From Chaenocephalus aceratus (lineage: Eukaryota > Chordata > Actinopteri > Perciformes > Channichthyidae), in contig JAMFTG010000253.1 in assembly GCA_023974075.1 (NCBI GenBank), positions 1 to 64,000 of the forward strand: a stretch of DNA of 64,000 nt. Direction: 5' to 3'. The translations under genes and the position numbers were made by a program. The notes beneath the pieces were generated by a model. It was not told the origin of the DNA, searched no databases, and saw only the letters and a program-made list of their open reading frames with translations. Of this stretch, positions 1 to 10,532 are shown one piece after another. Positions within the stretch are counted from its first letter, which is position 1. Each line of letters begins with the position of its first letter.

Positions 1-765
1 ATCAAGCAGACTACTCAAATGATATCTAGAATAAACAGTTTAGTGCCTGATAGGAGGATGTGCTAACTAATAAGGCTTTATTTAAACATTAAAGAATACA
101 TTAGGTTAAGGTCTTCTTTTAAATAGGAAAACAGCTTTGGGGTAACTACAGATAAATATTCAGCCTGACAAGTCTAAATTGCATGGTTTGTTTTGGAACT
201 TGACAATCAACTTTCCTGCAATGTTAACTATGTTGAAGCACTTATTTTAACTGATATTATACACATTATTATAATCTTATGTATGTAGATAGTATAAGAA
301 TGTGCAGAATACGACAGTGTAATGGTGGAAGTATACACACATATTGATAGATGTCTTGTAATGCACTGTTGAGGAACCTGTGACCCAAGTTTTAATTCAT
401 TGCATACTACACTGTTGTGTATATGATATGATATGTCAATAAACCTTAGAAAATCTTGAAAGCTTGAAAGGGATGTGCAAAATAGCAATTATATACAGTC
501 TTTAATTAACTATTAGAGAATAACGAGTAATGAATATGCTTTAAAACAGATCTGCAGATAAATATTTAGTCTTCTCAAGCACCAACTATCAAATATCTCG
601 CCTGATTGTTGGCACTTGACAATCACCTTCACTGAATTTCACTCAGGTGTAACTAAAGTCTGATTTAAGGGTTGTTTCTATTTCACATCATTAATCCAAA
701 TCTGTAAAGTAACTCAAATAAATGTAGTGGAGTAAAAATACCAGGTTAACCTTAAAGAAAGCCCT
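1..765. repeat. Unclassified interspersed repeat, copy 1 (cut by the window edge)
   Basis: The AT-rich, non-coding sequence recurs twice. An inverted copy lies at about 38,170-38,760; for example, the stretch around 215-290 with ATGTTAACTATGTTGAAGCA is found there reverse-complemented. A direct copy of the first 95 bases ends the window at 63,906-64,000. The family is not recognised and no coding is seen. A short LINE 3' remnant at 340-470 interrupts it. Confidence 0.7.
340..470 (+). repeat. LINE 3'-end remnant
   Basis: The sequence has the look of a Rex/CR1-type LINE 3' terminus: a GCACTGTTGAGGAACCTGTGA stretch, then a CAATAAACCTT signal and an imperfect tandem of CTTGAAAG. A similar stretch (GCACTGTTGGAGGAGCCTGTGA) ends the fragment at 768-1,075. 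It is absent from the inverted copy of the host repeat near 38,400, consistent with a separate insertion. Confidence 0.5.
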
Positions 766-767
766 CA

Positions 768-1075
768 GGATTATAAAGACCCCCACCACCCCAGCCACAA
801 ACTGTTCTGTCTGCTGCCATCTGGCAGGCGGTACCGCAGCATCCAGACTAAAACCACCAGACACAGAGACAGCTTCATCCCACAGGCTATATGATTATTA
901 AACACCTGAACTTAGAAACAACATCCATAACATTCATCTGGCTGCTACTTAGAAATTATTTATCTAATATATCATATTCCAATCACTTGTATATAGACTC
1001 TTGTTGCACTATTTCACAATTTTTTCTGTGTAGGCTTATCTGTTTTATTGCGTAGCACTGTTGGAGGAGCCTGTG
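768..1075 (+). pseudogene. Rex-like LINE, C-terminal end of reverse transcriptase ORF plus 3' UTR
   Basis: Reading the plus strand from about 775 gives a peptide with LFCLLPSGRRYRSI and ending SFIPQAI before a stop near 890. This is the typical C-terminus of fish LINEs with the ALLPSGRRYRSI signature; the same motif, as ALLPSGIRYRSI, ends the longer LINE at 12,689-14,548. The rest is 3' UTR. The copy is severely 5'-truncated, as expected of target-primed reverse transcription. Confidence 0.7.
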
Positions 1076-1079
1076 ACCT

Positions 1080-1978
1080 AAGGGGGGGGAGGGGTAGGAC
1101 ACGTTCGATTCCTGCTTTGAATAGTGTGCCGTCGATGGGTTTCATTCCATTTCAAAGTCCTTTTGACGCTCTGTGTAAACTTTGCACACTGCCACTCCAA
1201 CATCCAATCACAGAGGTTGAGGACTGATCACGGGTTTGTCAAGCTAAGCACATGGTGTAGTCCCAAACGATAGCTGAGGATTCTGGGTAGTGTAGTGTCT
1301 TCGGCCATCCTAAAACTCGAAAAAACATTTGTTTCTCCGAATCGAAGGGGGGAAATACAAAAGCATTGCACACAATTCAAACCAATCAATGTTGTGTAAT
1401 TAACAAGGATAATCTGGTGTTTTTTAGTCGATGAGTAGTGCAGATATCACTGTAAAATCAATCGACAGTAAGGAGAATACTTACTTCCGGGTGTAACAAT
1501 TCTCCGATATCCAATGGACGCTCGTAATACAATAGAGGGGACATAATCATTATCTTTTTAAATAACGTTAACTAAAGGGAACAATCTATTTGACACAGCT
1601 GAAGCTCTGGCCTTCCTTAAAAACTAACTAATTTAATAAAAATCACAGTTGTATTACACACAATGAATGCACTGTTTTTTGAGAACAAAAACTCGTAACT
1701 AATGTAATTTTTACATTCTGACGAAAAATAAAAATTATTATGAATACAAATAAAATAAAAGAAGCCTCCCGTGAGTTTCTCCAAGCTATAAAGTAGATTT
1801 AAAAAACGTTTTATAGAATAAAAAGCTCACTGCGGGACGTTGTAGAAATGCGTGTGTGCACCCACGACAAAGGAGCCTCATTCACTTTACATAGGGGTTG
1901 TTTGCGTGGTGACTCCACCACGCATTGTGGTTGTTAAGGAGTCGTGGTGGAGTCACGCATTCTGGTGAGATCAGGTTG
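1080..1978. repeat. Long repeat arm, inverted partner of 62,481-63,285
   Basis: The stretch 1,175-1,978 reappears reverse-complemented at 62,481-63,285. Examples are the shared CACTACACTACCCAGAATCC segment, the TTCGATTCGGAGAAAC segment and the TGACTCCACCACG hairpin. Both copies stop at the same base (GATCAGGTTG at 1,969-1,978, CAACCTGATC at 62,481), which marks a real element end. Near that end, 13-bp arms TGACTCCACCACG and CGTGGTGGAGTCA form a perfect hairpin (about 1,910-1,955). A related segment lies at 37,950-38,110. No coding was seen and the class is unknown. Confidence 0.75.
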
Positions 1979-2518
1979 GCTAAATCATATCAGAAGGCAT
2001 CACCCAGATTTGCCTATCACCGGAGCCCGGCAAAAGACAACAGCAGTTCAACAGCTTATCCCCGCTGTTTTTAATAAACCAATAAACATGAAAAACGTGA
2101 CACCAAAATAAATATCGGAAGCTATTGGCATATGTTTTTCAACGACTATGCGCTCTTGAAACACTTTCTTATTATTTATGATGTAATATTTTCAAGACAT
2201 TCTTTTTAGTTGTACAGCTTTATGAAACCTTTTTGTTTGACATCAGCCATTATAGATAATATGGCCATCTGAGTGTGTGTGGTACTGTTTTTGGTTTGTT
2301 TTTAACTGTTTAATACAGTTAATTAATTAAAAATGTCAGAGTTCCTTATTTTTAAACTGAAACTTGCACTACTGTTCAAAATAAATAACAACAAACCTGG
2401 AATTATGCATTTGGGACTTTTTTTTGCTTTTTCTTGTTGTACCGAACCCGTACCGAACCGTGACCCCCAAACCGAGGTATGAACCGAACCGTGACATCTG
2501 TGAACCGTTACACCCCTA
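1979..2518 (+). mobile_element. hAT transposon remnant: BED zinc-finger fragment and right terminus
   Basis: At about 1,982-2,075 the plus strand encodes NHIRRHHPDLPITGARQK followed by an AVQQLIPAVF-like stretch. This is the His-rich second half of a BED zinc finger, as found at the N-terminus of hAT transposases. The sequence then runs non-coding to an end reading CCGTTACACCCCTA at 2,505-2,518, which matches the widespread fish hAT terminus TAGGGGTGTAACGG in reverse complement. The DDE domain is absent, so this is an internally deleted copy. Its left end is replaced by the repeat ending at 1,978. Confidence 0.65.
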
Positions 2519-2529
2519 CCGTCTAGTCA

Positions 2530-2937
2530 TTGTTGGCACTTTTAATATCCATGTTGACAACCCTCAGGACAGAGCGTCTAAATAACTGTTTTTGTGTTAT
2601 CGATAATTATGGACTGACTCAGCATGTGAAGGGTCCGACACACAATAAGGGGTACACCCTGGACTTAATTGTATCAAAGGGTCTGAACATCTCTAAGCTT
2701 GTGGTGACTGATGTTGCGCTCTCCGACCATTCCTGTGTTTTCTTTGAGAGCTCTATTTCCGTCAAAACAACTGCTAAGAAAGAGGTAACCACTAGACGTC
2801 ACTTATCTGAAAATGCACAGGAAATGTTTGCTCAGATTTCTTCTCCCTCAACTGCCCTTGCTAACTACTCAGAAAATGAGCTAGTAGATAATTTTAATTA
2901 TAAGATAACAAATGTCATGATACCATTGCTCCAATAA
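2530..2937 (+). pseudogene. L2 endonuclease domain, C-terminal half
   Basis: The translation contains the end of an AP-endonuclease fold: HVKGPTHNKGYTLDLIVSKG, then SDHSCVFFE. The 'GHTLDL' segment and the SDH motif with catalytic His are standard in LINE endonucleases. The domain nicks target DNA to prime reverse transcription. Here the N-terminal catalytic half is missing and the frame stops at 2,937; LINE sequence continues in other frames to the RT domain. Confidence 0.8.
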
Positions 2938-3302
2938 AAAAAGGAAGTTTTTTGCAAGAAAATATCTCCATGGAGAAAAACCATGACCGTGAGAACAGCA
3001 ACAACTGAATGCAGAAAAGCTGAACGCAGGTGGAGAAAAACAAATATCCAGGTTCACTTGGAAATATATAATCAGAAAATAAAAAAGGCACGACAATCGT
3101 TCTTCTCTGACATCATTACCAAAAATAAAAAACAACTCACGTGCCTTGTTTGCTACCGTCAACAGACTAACAAACCCCCCAGTGTCGGTAGCTTCTGAAT
3201 TTTCTATCCACCAGGGCCTGCAATGATTTTGCCTCCTTCTTCACTGACAAAATCATGAAAATTAGATAAGCAGTCAGTTCCTCTGTATCAGGTACAGCAC
3301 AT

Positions 3303-4213
3303 GTGTTGTCCCTGTGTCCACTTAAAGTCAATTCAGACATCATGACACAATTCCGTCTAATAAATGCTAACAACCTGGAAGACATTATTCAACATCTGAA
3401 ATCCTCCTCCTGTAGCCTCGATATTATCCCGACAGGATTTTTCAAAACTGTTTTTCATTGCTTGGCCTCAAATATACTACACATAGTAAACAAGTCTCTT
3501 CAATCGGGTGTATTTCCACAGGCCCTGAAAACTGCAGTAATTAAACCGCTTCTAAAAAAGCATAACCTAGACGCAACCGTAATGAATAATTACAGGCCAA
3601 TATCAAAACCTTCCCTTTTTAAGCAAATTGATTGAAAAAGTTGTTTTTCAACAGTTGAGTAATTTCATGTTTTTAACTGACGGGTTTGATGTGTTTCAGT
3701 CGGGCTTTAGACCAAACCACAGCACTGAGACTTATCTTGTAAAGGTCTTAAATGACATCCATTTGAACACAGACAGTGGCAGAATATCAGTGTTAGTACT
3801 ATTAGATCTCAGCGCTGCCTTTGATACTGTTGCCCACAACATATTGCTAGACCGTCCTAGAAAACTGGGTTGGAGTTTCAGCAACAGCTCTAAATTGGTT
3901 TAGTTCCTACTTAAAGGACAGAACAAACTTTGTCTCAATAGGCAATTACAAATCAACCATGACAAATATGTCATGCAGGGTTCCTCAAGGCTCCATCTTA
4001 GGACCTTTGCTTTTTAATATCTATACGCTAACACTGGCTCAAATGATTAAACACAGCGATCTAAGCTATCACATCTATGCAGACGACACCCACATTTATT
4101 TTAAAATTACACTGGGAGACTACTCTCCAATAAGAACACTGAGCAAGTGCATTGAGCACATCAATGACTGGATGACTCAGAACTGTCACCAATTGAAACA
4201 AACAAAAAACTGA
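3303..4213 (+). pseudogene. L2 reverse transcriptase domain, frameshifted
   Basis: Three overlapping plus-strand pieces (3,303-3,635, 3,628-3,903 and 3,959-4,213) make up one RT domain. They show NNYRPIS, then [49 protein letters not shown] and the catalytic YADDTHIY. Aspartates of the palm motifs A and C are preserved, but at least two frameshifts or stops (near 3,630 and 3,900-3,960) break it. The motif spacing is that of L2/CR1-like LINEs. Confidence 0.85.
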
Positions 4214-4405
4214 GATCATTGTTTTTGGAGCAAAGAAGGACCGATTAAAAGTAATCGCAGAGCTTCAGTCGGCAGACTACAAAGTAACTCATAAAGCTAG
4301 AAATCTAGGTGTAGTGATGGACTCAGACCTGCATTTTAACAGTCTACAATAGTTATTAGGTGTGCATACTATCACCTGAAGAACATATCTAGGATTAAAA
4401 AACGA

Positions 4406-4879
4406 ATGTCGCAACAGGATTTAGAAAAACGTGTCCATGCTTTCATCTTCAGTAGACTCGACTACTGCAATAGTGTATTCACAGGGCTCACTAAAGAATC
4501 CACCAGAAAGCTGCAGCTGATTCAGAACGCTGCTGCTCGAGTCCTCTCAAACACTAAAAGAGTGGCTCACATCAGTCCGGTTCTGAAGTCATTACACTGG
4601 CTTCCAGTCGGCCAAATAATTGATTTAAAAATACTATTGCTAGTTTTTAAATCACTAAATGGCTTAGGACCGAGGTATATAAACGATGTCCTGCATAACT
4701 ATGAACCATCCAGAAGTCTCAGGTCCTCTGGGTCGGATCTGCTCTCTGTTCCAAGAATAAGAACTAAACATGGAAAAGCAGCGTTTAGCTATTATGCTCC
4801 GACAATCTGGAACAAACTACCCGAATCGTGCACGTCCACTGAAACACTTCCTATTTTAAAATCCAGACTAAAAACATAA
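4406..4879 (+). pseudogene. L2 ORF C-terminal region
   Basis: The translation begins in the post-RT region and contains HAFIFSRLDYCNSVFTGL, LQLIQNAAARVL and LHWLPVGQIIDLKILLL, ending with a peptide like PTIWNKLPESCTST. This block after the RT domain is diagnostic of vertebrate L2 LINEs and recurs in nearly the same form at 33,144-33,530, 17,661-18,059 and 56,239-56,853. A frameshift near 4,213-4,350 separates it from the RT domain. Confidence 0.85.
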
Positions 4880-5025
4880 CTATTTTCCGCTGCTTTTAAT
4901 TGAGCTGTTTGTAAAGCACTTTGAATTGTCGCGTGCTGAAAGGTGCTGTATAAATAAAATTGCCTTGCCTTGCCTTAATCCATGACAAACTAGTGTTGAG
5001 ACCAGGAGGCAGAGTCTCAGTCTTA

Positions 5026-5281
5026 CCGGGACGGGTGGCGCAGTGGTCTGTGCATCCGATCATCAGATCAAGGGGGAGTGCTGGAAACCCGCTCCCGCCC
5101 CCACTGCGTCAGGCCGTTGTGTCCTTGGGCAAGACAATTCACCTGAACTCTCTCCTGTGGGTATTGTCCACAGTATCTGACCATTGCATGTATGATATAT
5201 GTGTAATGTGTGTATATGTAAAGCACTTTGAGTCATTGAAAAAGCGCTATAATAAATGTAAGGAATTATTATTATTATTAC
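5026..5281 (+). mobile_element. tRNA-derived SINE with an L2-like tail
   Basis: The sequence opens with GGGACGGGTGGCGCAGTGG, a good match to a tRNA A box (TGGCGCAGTGG), followed about 45 bp later by a degraded B-box region. The 3' part reads TAAAGCACTTTGAGTC, then AAAAGCGCTATAATAAATG, and ends in ATT repeats (5,269-5,281). That tail resembles the L2 LINE 3' end and suggests mobilisation by L2 machinery. It sits just downstream of an L2 end. Confidence 0.7.
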
Positions 5282-5591
5282 ACGCTTCTCTGCGCTCTCC
5301 TCCAATAAAATACCTGTGAGGTAATAATTCTCGCCTGTTGACGTTTATGAACAACCCTGAGTTTGTTATCTCTCTTAAGGAATGGGAGGCTCCAGCTATC
5401 TTGATAAACCAGTTTATGACCGGTCAACTCTCGGTCACAAAATGGTTTACGGTTGTGGGAACGCTGGCTTCGAAGCCATTAAGGGTCACACGCAAGTGAT
5501 TCAGGGTGCCCAGCTATTTAGTATATCTCCATAATATGTTTTGGGGAGAGAGAAGCGCTGCAGAGAGAGAGGCGCTGCAGAATTGATGTGG
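5282..5591. other. Unassigned sequence left of LTR element
   Basis: About 300 bases with no credible coding. With 8,287-8,459 it formed one stretch before the LTR element at 5,597-8,281 landed. The right part (8,340-8,440) has AATAAACCACCAGTGTTTGA and a CTGACTCCCCATTGCTGC stretch, reminiscent of the 3' end of an LTR. The stretch could therefore be an old solo LTR; this is an inference. Confidence 0.35.
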
Positions 5592-5596
5592 CAACC

Positions 5597-5990
5597 TGTG
5601 AAGCTGACAATTGAGCGGGCAGACCAAGCAAGGAGGCAGAGGCAGAACGTCCAAAATACAACTCGGTGTGGGTATTTATTAAGTCAGGAACACTTGACAC
5701 ACAGCCTCAATCCTGCTGTTTCTCCCTGACCACAGCCTGCCGCCACAAGGATCTCACACACACTGTCCCCCAAACAGCCTAAATGCCCAACCCAACAGGA
5801 CACAGGTGAGCGGGGAGGAGACACCACAGAGCACCAGGTGCACACAATCAATGCCAACAGACATGGGGAAAGGGGAACACATTTCAAAATAAAATACAAT
5901 AAACACGACATCAATAAATAATATAAACTGTATACACATGTGCACATATGCAAGGCCCGAAGCCATCAGTGACAAGTTACCTTCGTCACA
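5597..5990 (-). repeat. 3' LTR of the coiled-coil LTR element
   Basis: The 394-bp repeat is bounded by TG...CA with short inverted ends (TGTGA/TCACA). It is about 14 bp shorter than its partner because of small indels (for example, CAAACAGCCTAAATGCCCAA versus a longer form near 8,050). It is preceded on the minus strand by the polypurine tract at about 5,991-6,010. Confidence 0.85.
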
Positions 5991-6808
5991 TTTCCTTACC
6001 CCTCTCCCCAGGAAGCACAGTGTCTTAACAGTCTCGGCTTCGGGACAACCTGTTAAACTCCGTGATCGCTTTTCAGGACTGAACCCACAATACAAACACG
6101 GACAGAAAAACAGGAGTTTGTAGCAAAAGGTTTATTTCTAATCATGACAGGGGATATTAACTGTGTAATATAGTCCAGGAAAGGGGATAAAAAAAAATAG
6201 GGAATGGAGATCCTCAGCAGAGGCTCCGGAAGTGAGCTGGGGATATCGCCAGGCAGATGAGAGGTGGCTTGAGCCTGAGTCTGTACGCTCCCGAGAGCGA
6301 GTAGGTTGGAGTAGGAGTTAGAGTTTGTCCTACCAGACTGGAGTGTGGCGAGCAGGGGTTTCAGAGCCGAGGGGAGCGAGCAGGCTGGAGCTGGTAGCGT
6401 GGAGAGCGGATGAATCCGACGAGGAAGTGGCTGGACGTGGCTAGCGGAGGAGGTGATGATGGGTTCTGGATAGAGAGACAAACAAGTAAGACAAAAACTG
6501 ATTCCAGAGTTGTGTCAGGCTAAGCTAGAAAGCAATACGTTTACCAGTGTAATCTTGACGACGAACTGGTGAAGACTGGATGAGGAGACCGGGTTAATAA
6601 GCAGGTGTGGATGAGTAGATGATCAGGATGAATGAGAAGCAGCTGCAGAGATGAATTGGCAGGAACCAGAAGTAGGTCAGCCACTGCCCAGCCCGGGAGA
6701 CACAGACAGACAGACAGACAACAAACAAAAAGGGAAGCGGAAGGAATGGAGTACTGCAAATCCTTACACAACCAGTCAGCCACCCGGTTTTACTTCCCTG
6801 GCCGGTAC

Positions 6809-7807
6809 TTAACTGCAAAGTTGGAAGGCTGCAAGGCAAGGGACCACCGCGCGATGCGCATGGTTGCATCTCTCTCTGGCCTTGGCCATTTTGCTTTCCT
6901 CCATGGGTCTCCACTCCGCCCGGTGTTTCCTGGACTCCTCTATGTGCTGCGGAGTGGCTCTGACCTTCTCCAGCCTCAGCGGCCTCTGTACCGGATCCTC
7001 ATCGTACCCCTTCCTGACACGCTCATCAACCAGGAGCTTCTCTGTCTCAGCTGTACTGTCTGCTTCAGAATCTGAAATGGTTACCTTTGGGACGTCTATC
7101 CCCACGGCAACAACCTGCTTCCCCTTGTGCAGCAGGGTTTTTCTCAGAGGGGGCCGTGAAGTCGGCAGGAAGCTTCCCTTTCTTCCTCTTCGGGATCTGA
7201 TTCTTCCTCTCCCGGCGCTCCTGCTGTTTCTGCTGCATGACGCGCTCTCTCTCCTGACGGATTTTCTCAGCCATTTTCACCCGCTCCTCCTCTGCCAGTT
7301 TTCTTCTTAGAGAGACTGCGGCCTCTCTAGCTGAGCGGGATCCGCCCGGGACCGCTGCAGTTGCATCAGAAAGGCTATCTGCTGCTTCATCTGCATGAGC
7401 TACCTCTCGCGCTCCTCCTTCTCCTCCATGCTGCGCTGCAGGTGACACTGCAGGCTGATGTTCACCTTCTCCAGCTTCTTAGCGGCCGCTCGCTCAAATT
7501 CCCTCTTCATCTGGCGGTTATTCTCCTCCAGGATTTTTACCAGCTCCTCCCGCTTATATGTTTCTTCCTCCTGTTGTTTTCTACAGTCCTGCTCCCGAAG
7601 CTCCATGCGGTACTCTTTAATCTGCTGCATCACTTTTTCCCCCCTTTGGGTCCGGTCCCCATACTGGACGTTGATGCAGTCGAGCTCCTTAGCCAATCTG
7701 CCGTCTTGCCTCCGGAGTCTCCGTTCCTCTTCTATCTCAGATACCTGTTGCTGTATCCGTAAAAACTGCTGCTCTCCGGCTGCCTGAGACTCAAAGCTGA
7801 TCCTCAA
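6809..7807 (-). pseudogene. Coiled-coil gag-position ORF, disrupted
   Basis: The only coding sequence in the LTR element runs from 7,807 down. The first segment (7,807-7,400) is strongly charged and heptad-rich (IQQQVSEIEEERRLRRQDG, EELVKILEENNRQMKREFER) and ends at a TAG, after which the same frame continues QMKQQIAFLMQLQ. A second segment (in 7,448-7,065) is Lys/Arg/Glu-rich (KLAEEERVKMAEKIRQERER). A third (7,105-6,809) has PKVTISDSEADSTAETEKLL and EDPVQRPLRLEKVRATPQHI. Frameshifts separate them. It may be a gag of an unfamiliar type or a captured host coiled-coil gene; no zinc knuckle is visible. I cannot name the family. Confidence 0.5.
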
Positions 7808-7873
7808 ACTTGTGCTTATTCTCCTCCAGAATTTTCACCTCCTCACTTGGTCAATCCCACTTCTGACACCAAT

Positions 7874-8281
7874 TGTGAAGCTGACAATTGAGCGGTCAGA
7901 CCAAGCAAGGAGGTAGAGGCAGAACGTCCAAAATACAACCCGGTGTGGGCATGTATTAAGTCAGGAACACTTGACACACAGCCTCAATCCTGCTGTTTCT
8001 CCCTGACCACAGCCTGCCGCCACAAGGATCTCACACACACTCTCCCCCAAACAGCAAAACCCCAGAGCCTAAATGCCAAACCCAACAGGACACAGTTGAG
8101 GGGGGAGGAGACACCACAGAGCACCAGGTGCACACAATCAATGGCAACAGACATGGGGAAAGGGGAACGCATTCCAAAATAAAATACAATAAACACTACA
8201 TCAATAAATAATATAAACTGTATACACATGTGCACATATGCAAGGCCCGAAGCCATCAGTGACAAACTTACCTTCGTCACA
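7874..8281 (-). repeat. 5' LTR of the coiled-coil LTR element
   Basis: The 408-bp LTR is nearly identical to 5,597-5,990 apart from scattered substitutions and a few small indels. It lies next to the primer-binding site at 7,856-7,873 (minus strand), which places the element's transcription start here, running leftward. Confidence 0.85.
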
Positions 8282-8286
8282 CAACC

Positions 8287-8459
8287 CACCCGTGCAGTCA
8301 GAACCTCTGGCTGCTGTGACTTGTGATGTGAAATTCTCCGGCCAATACTTGTAATAAACCACCAGTGTTTGACATCAAAGCTCCAACTCTCCTCGTGTCT
8401 CTCTGAGTCCTGACTCCCCATTGCTGCAGAAGTTTCCCTTACAATACCCAATATTAATG
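8287..8459. other. Short unassigned stretch between LTR element and L2
   Basis: No coding seen. It resumes the sequence interrupted by the LTR element. The AATAAA-containing part near 8,350 and the TTACAATA ending near 8,440-8,450 resemble an LTR 3' end, but the matching 5' end was not located. Confidence 0.3.
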
Positions 8460-8636
8460 GTGTGTGTGTGTCTGCCCAAGGACAATTTAAAGTAAAACCT
8501 AATAGAGGTTTCATACATAATAACCTAATAAAGGTAAATGTAACAACTACTACAGTGCAACAAAACAGGAAGATTAAAAGTGGACACTTAAACATAAGAT
8601 CTCTAGCATCTAAAGCAATATTGGTAAATTATTTAA

Positions 8637-9424
8637 AGGTCACATGTCATGGCCATTTCCACTGATCATAATTCCATTGTTGTGGTCTACTAGAATAGAT
8701 ACTGTGCAATTTTCCAAACTCACATTGGTTTCGCATACAGCATCTCTGTAAGTATGTGTATTCACTCTCTGCCCTAAACGGCTCGTTGCAGCTCTTGCCC
8801 CCCCCTCCCTGTGAGCCCAGTGTGCTCTGATTGGTCGGGACGTTGTGAATCGCGCTAAGCTCCGTGGAGGTGTGATTTCCTTGTTTAGCGATACACAGCG
8901 AAACACAGCCAAACTCACCCTGAGCACACACAAAGTCACAGCCGAAGTAAAAACAATAAGTGTGGCTTGATATTGAGTAAGAAAAAGGTTGATAAACGCT
9001 GTGAGAATGGGTCTGCAGAGAGAATTTCGCCGCGATCCCAACTGTCTGTTATCAGCCTGCAGCCAGGGAGGAGAAATCAGCAGAGCTGCATGCACTGAGT
9101 GTGTGAGGAAGTCCGTGGATTGGTCAATTTGGACCAATCAGCGGGGGCTTAAACGTAACGGCTCCGCGGACGTAACGTAACGGCTCCACGGATTGGTCCA
9201 TTTCGTTCCGGGGACGACATGACATCATGATGTACCCAGAAGAATCAAATGGACAGTGACGTATCTCCAACGAGGCGTTTTGGGGAGGTATTTTCTGTTT
9301 TAGAGTTTTACTCCCTACATGGTGTACTTTGAGGGTGTTGACTCTGCAGACCGTTTACATGCATAAAAACCTTCATAACACACAAGGGGACGGGCAATAA
9401 CCGGAAAAGCATAACATGTCACCT
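8637..9424. mobile_element. TTAA-flanked MITE (piggyBac-like)
   Basis: The 788-bp insertion lies in the L2 endonuclease. It is flanked by TTAA (8,633-8,636 and 9,425-9,428) and has inverted ends: AGGTCACATGTCATG on the left and, in reverse complement, AGGTGACATGTTATG on the right. TTAA duplication is the hallmark of piggyBac-type transposition. No transposase is present. An internal stretch (TGTGGCTTGATATTGAGTAAGA near 8,960) is shared with the foldback repeat arms at 37,581-37,927 and 39,405-39,746. Confidence 0.8.
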
Positions 9425-10532
9425 TTAATATCAGATTATAATATTGATATATGCTGTCTCACTGAAACTTGGTTTAGACATGACAAATATGTCAGCATAA
9501 ATGAGGCCACTCCACCCAACCATATCAATACTCATATTGCCCGAGGCACAGGCTGAGGAGGTGGCGTTGCAGCAATCTTTGACTCAAGTTTACTTATCAA
9601 TACTAAACCAAAATTAAATTATACCTCCTTTGAAAGTCTCGTTTTTAGTCTTACGCATCCGACCTGGAAAACTTTACAGCCAATCTTATTTGTTACAGTG
9701 TATCGTGCACCAGGTCCTTATTCCACATTTTTATCAGAATTCTCTAAGTTTTTATCAACTTTGGTTCTAAAAATAGATAAAGTAATTATCGTAGGTGACT
9801 TTAATATTCATGTTGACGACGATAAAAATAGCCTCACTGTTGCATTTAACTCTATATTAGATTATATTGGTTTCCGTCAGAGTGTAAATAAACCAACCCA
9901 CTGCTATAATCACACTCTCGACCTTGTTCTGACTTATGGTATTGAAATTGAACAACTATTAGTCGAACCGCATAATCCTGCTATATCCGACCATTTCTTA
10001 GTAACTTTTGAAGTACTGTTACTAGACTACAAAGCATTAGTCAAAAGTTCTTGCAGCAGAAACCTATCTGTTAGTGCTATTGCCAAATGTAAGGAAGAGA
10101 TTCCATCAATACTTACTCGATATCATGTCTGCATGTAAGGGAGGAAACTTATACAAAATGTACACCACCCCAAATTGATCATGTTGTTGATAGTGCTCCA
10201 AGTGTGCTGCGAATAAAATTAGACTCTGTTGCTCCTTTGAAAAAGAAGAATTGTATGTGCTTTTTTAATGATAAAATGGTTACTCTTAGAAACAAAATGA
10301 ATGACCTCTTGCCTTTGACCAGTATAGTGTTATCAACAACTCCCGGAAAGGTAAGTTCTAATATTACACTAGATAGTAAATTAGAATACTTTTCAACCAT
10401 AAACCTTGAACAATTGAATTCAATGATTCTTTCTTTTAAACCATCAACGTGTATCTTAGACCCAATTCCAACTAATCTGTTAAAGCAAGTTTTTCCATTA
10501 ATTAACACTTCTTTATTAAATATTATGAATAT
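9425..10532 (+). pseudogene. L2 endonuclease and RT N-terminus (host L2 of the nest)
   Basis: After the MITE the LINE resumes with ICCLTETWFRHD and a GGGVAAIFDSSLL segment, with a stop just before it. The ORF at 9,698-10,138 shows VYRAPGPYSTFLSEFSKFL, IIVGDFNIHVDD, HTLDLVLTYG and ISDHFLVTF, the classical LINE endonuclease motifs (catalytic Asp in GDFNIH, His in SDH). A further frame from 10,204 covers the RT N-terminus (FFNDKMVTLRNKMNDLL, CILDPIPTNLLKQV). Frameshifts near 10,140 and elsewhere inactivate it. Confidence 0.85.

Larger units (their letters stand above)
2519..4977 (+). mobile_element. L2-type non-LTR retrotransposon (5'-truncated, decayed)
   Basis: This is a 2.5-kb LINE that starts inside the endonuclease domain, proceeds through reverse transcriptase and ends in a typical L2 3' tail: GTAAAGCACTTTGAATTG, a TATAAATAAAA stretch and tandem TTGCC units at about 4,956-4,977. 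The reading frame is broken several times, so it cannot encode a working protein. The same family occurs in opposite orientation at 39,765-40,890, where the ORF is similarly broken. The 5' truncation is the usual outcome of incomplete reverse transcription. Confidence 0.85.
5597..8281 (-). mobile_element. Complete non-autonomous LTR retrotransposon with 5-bp target duplication
   Basis: Two direct repeats (5,597-5,990 and 7,874-8,281) start TGTGAAG and end CTTCGTCACA on the plus strand. They are flanked by CAACC on both sides (5,592-5,596 and 8,282-8,286), a 5-bp target duplication. Read on the minus strand, the 5' LTR is followed at once by TGGTGTCAGAAGTGGGAT, a plausible tRNA primer-binding site. 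The 3' LTR is preceded by the purine tract GGGGAGAGGGGTAAGGAAA. The 1.9-kb interior has coiled-coil coding sequence but no protease, reverse transcriptase or integrase, so it depends on another element for movement. Confidence 0.85.

Noticed and set aside
5754..6095. Membrane-like minus-strand ORF in the LTR
   Set aside because: It is within the LTR and its copy at 7,984-8,595 differs by frameshifts; there is no sign of coding constraint.
7361..7787. Leu- and Ser-rich plus-strand ORFs
   Set aside because: They are antisense to the coiled-coil ORF; Glu/Lys codons on one strand read as Leu/Phe on the other.
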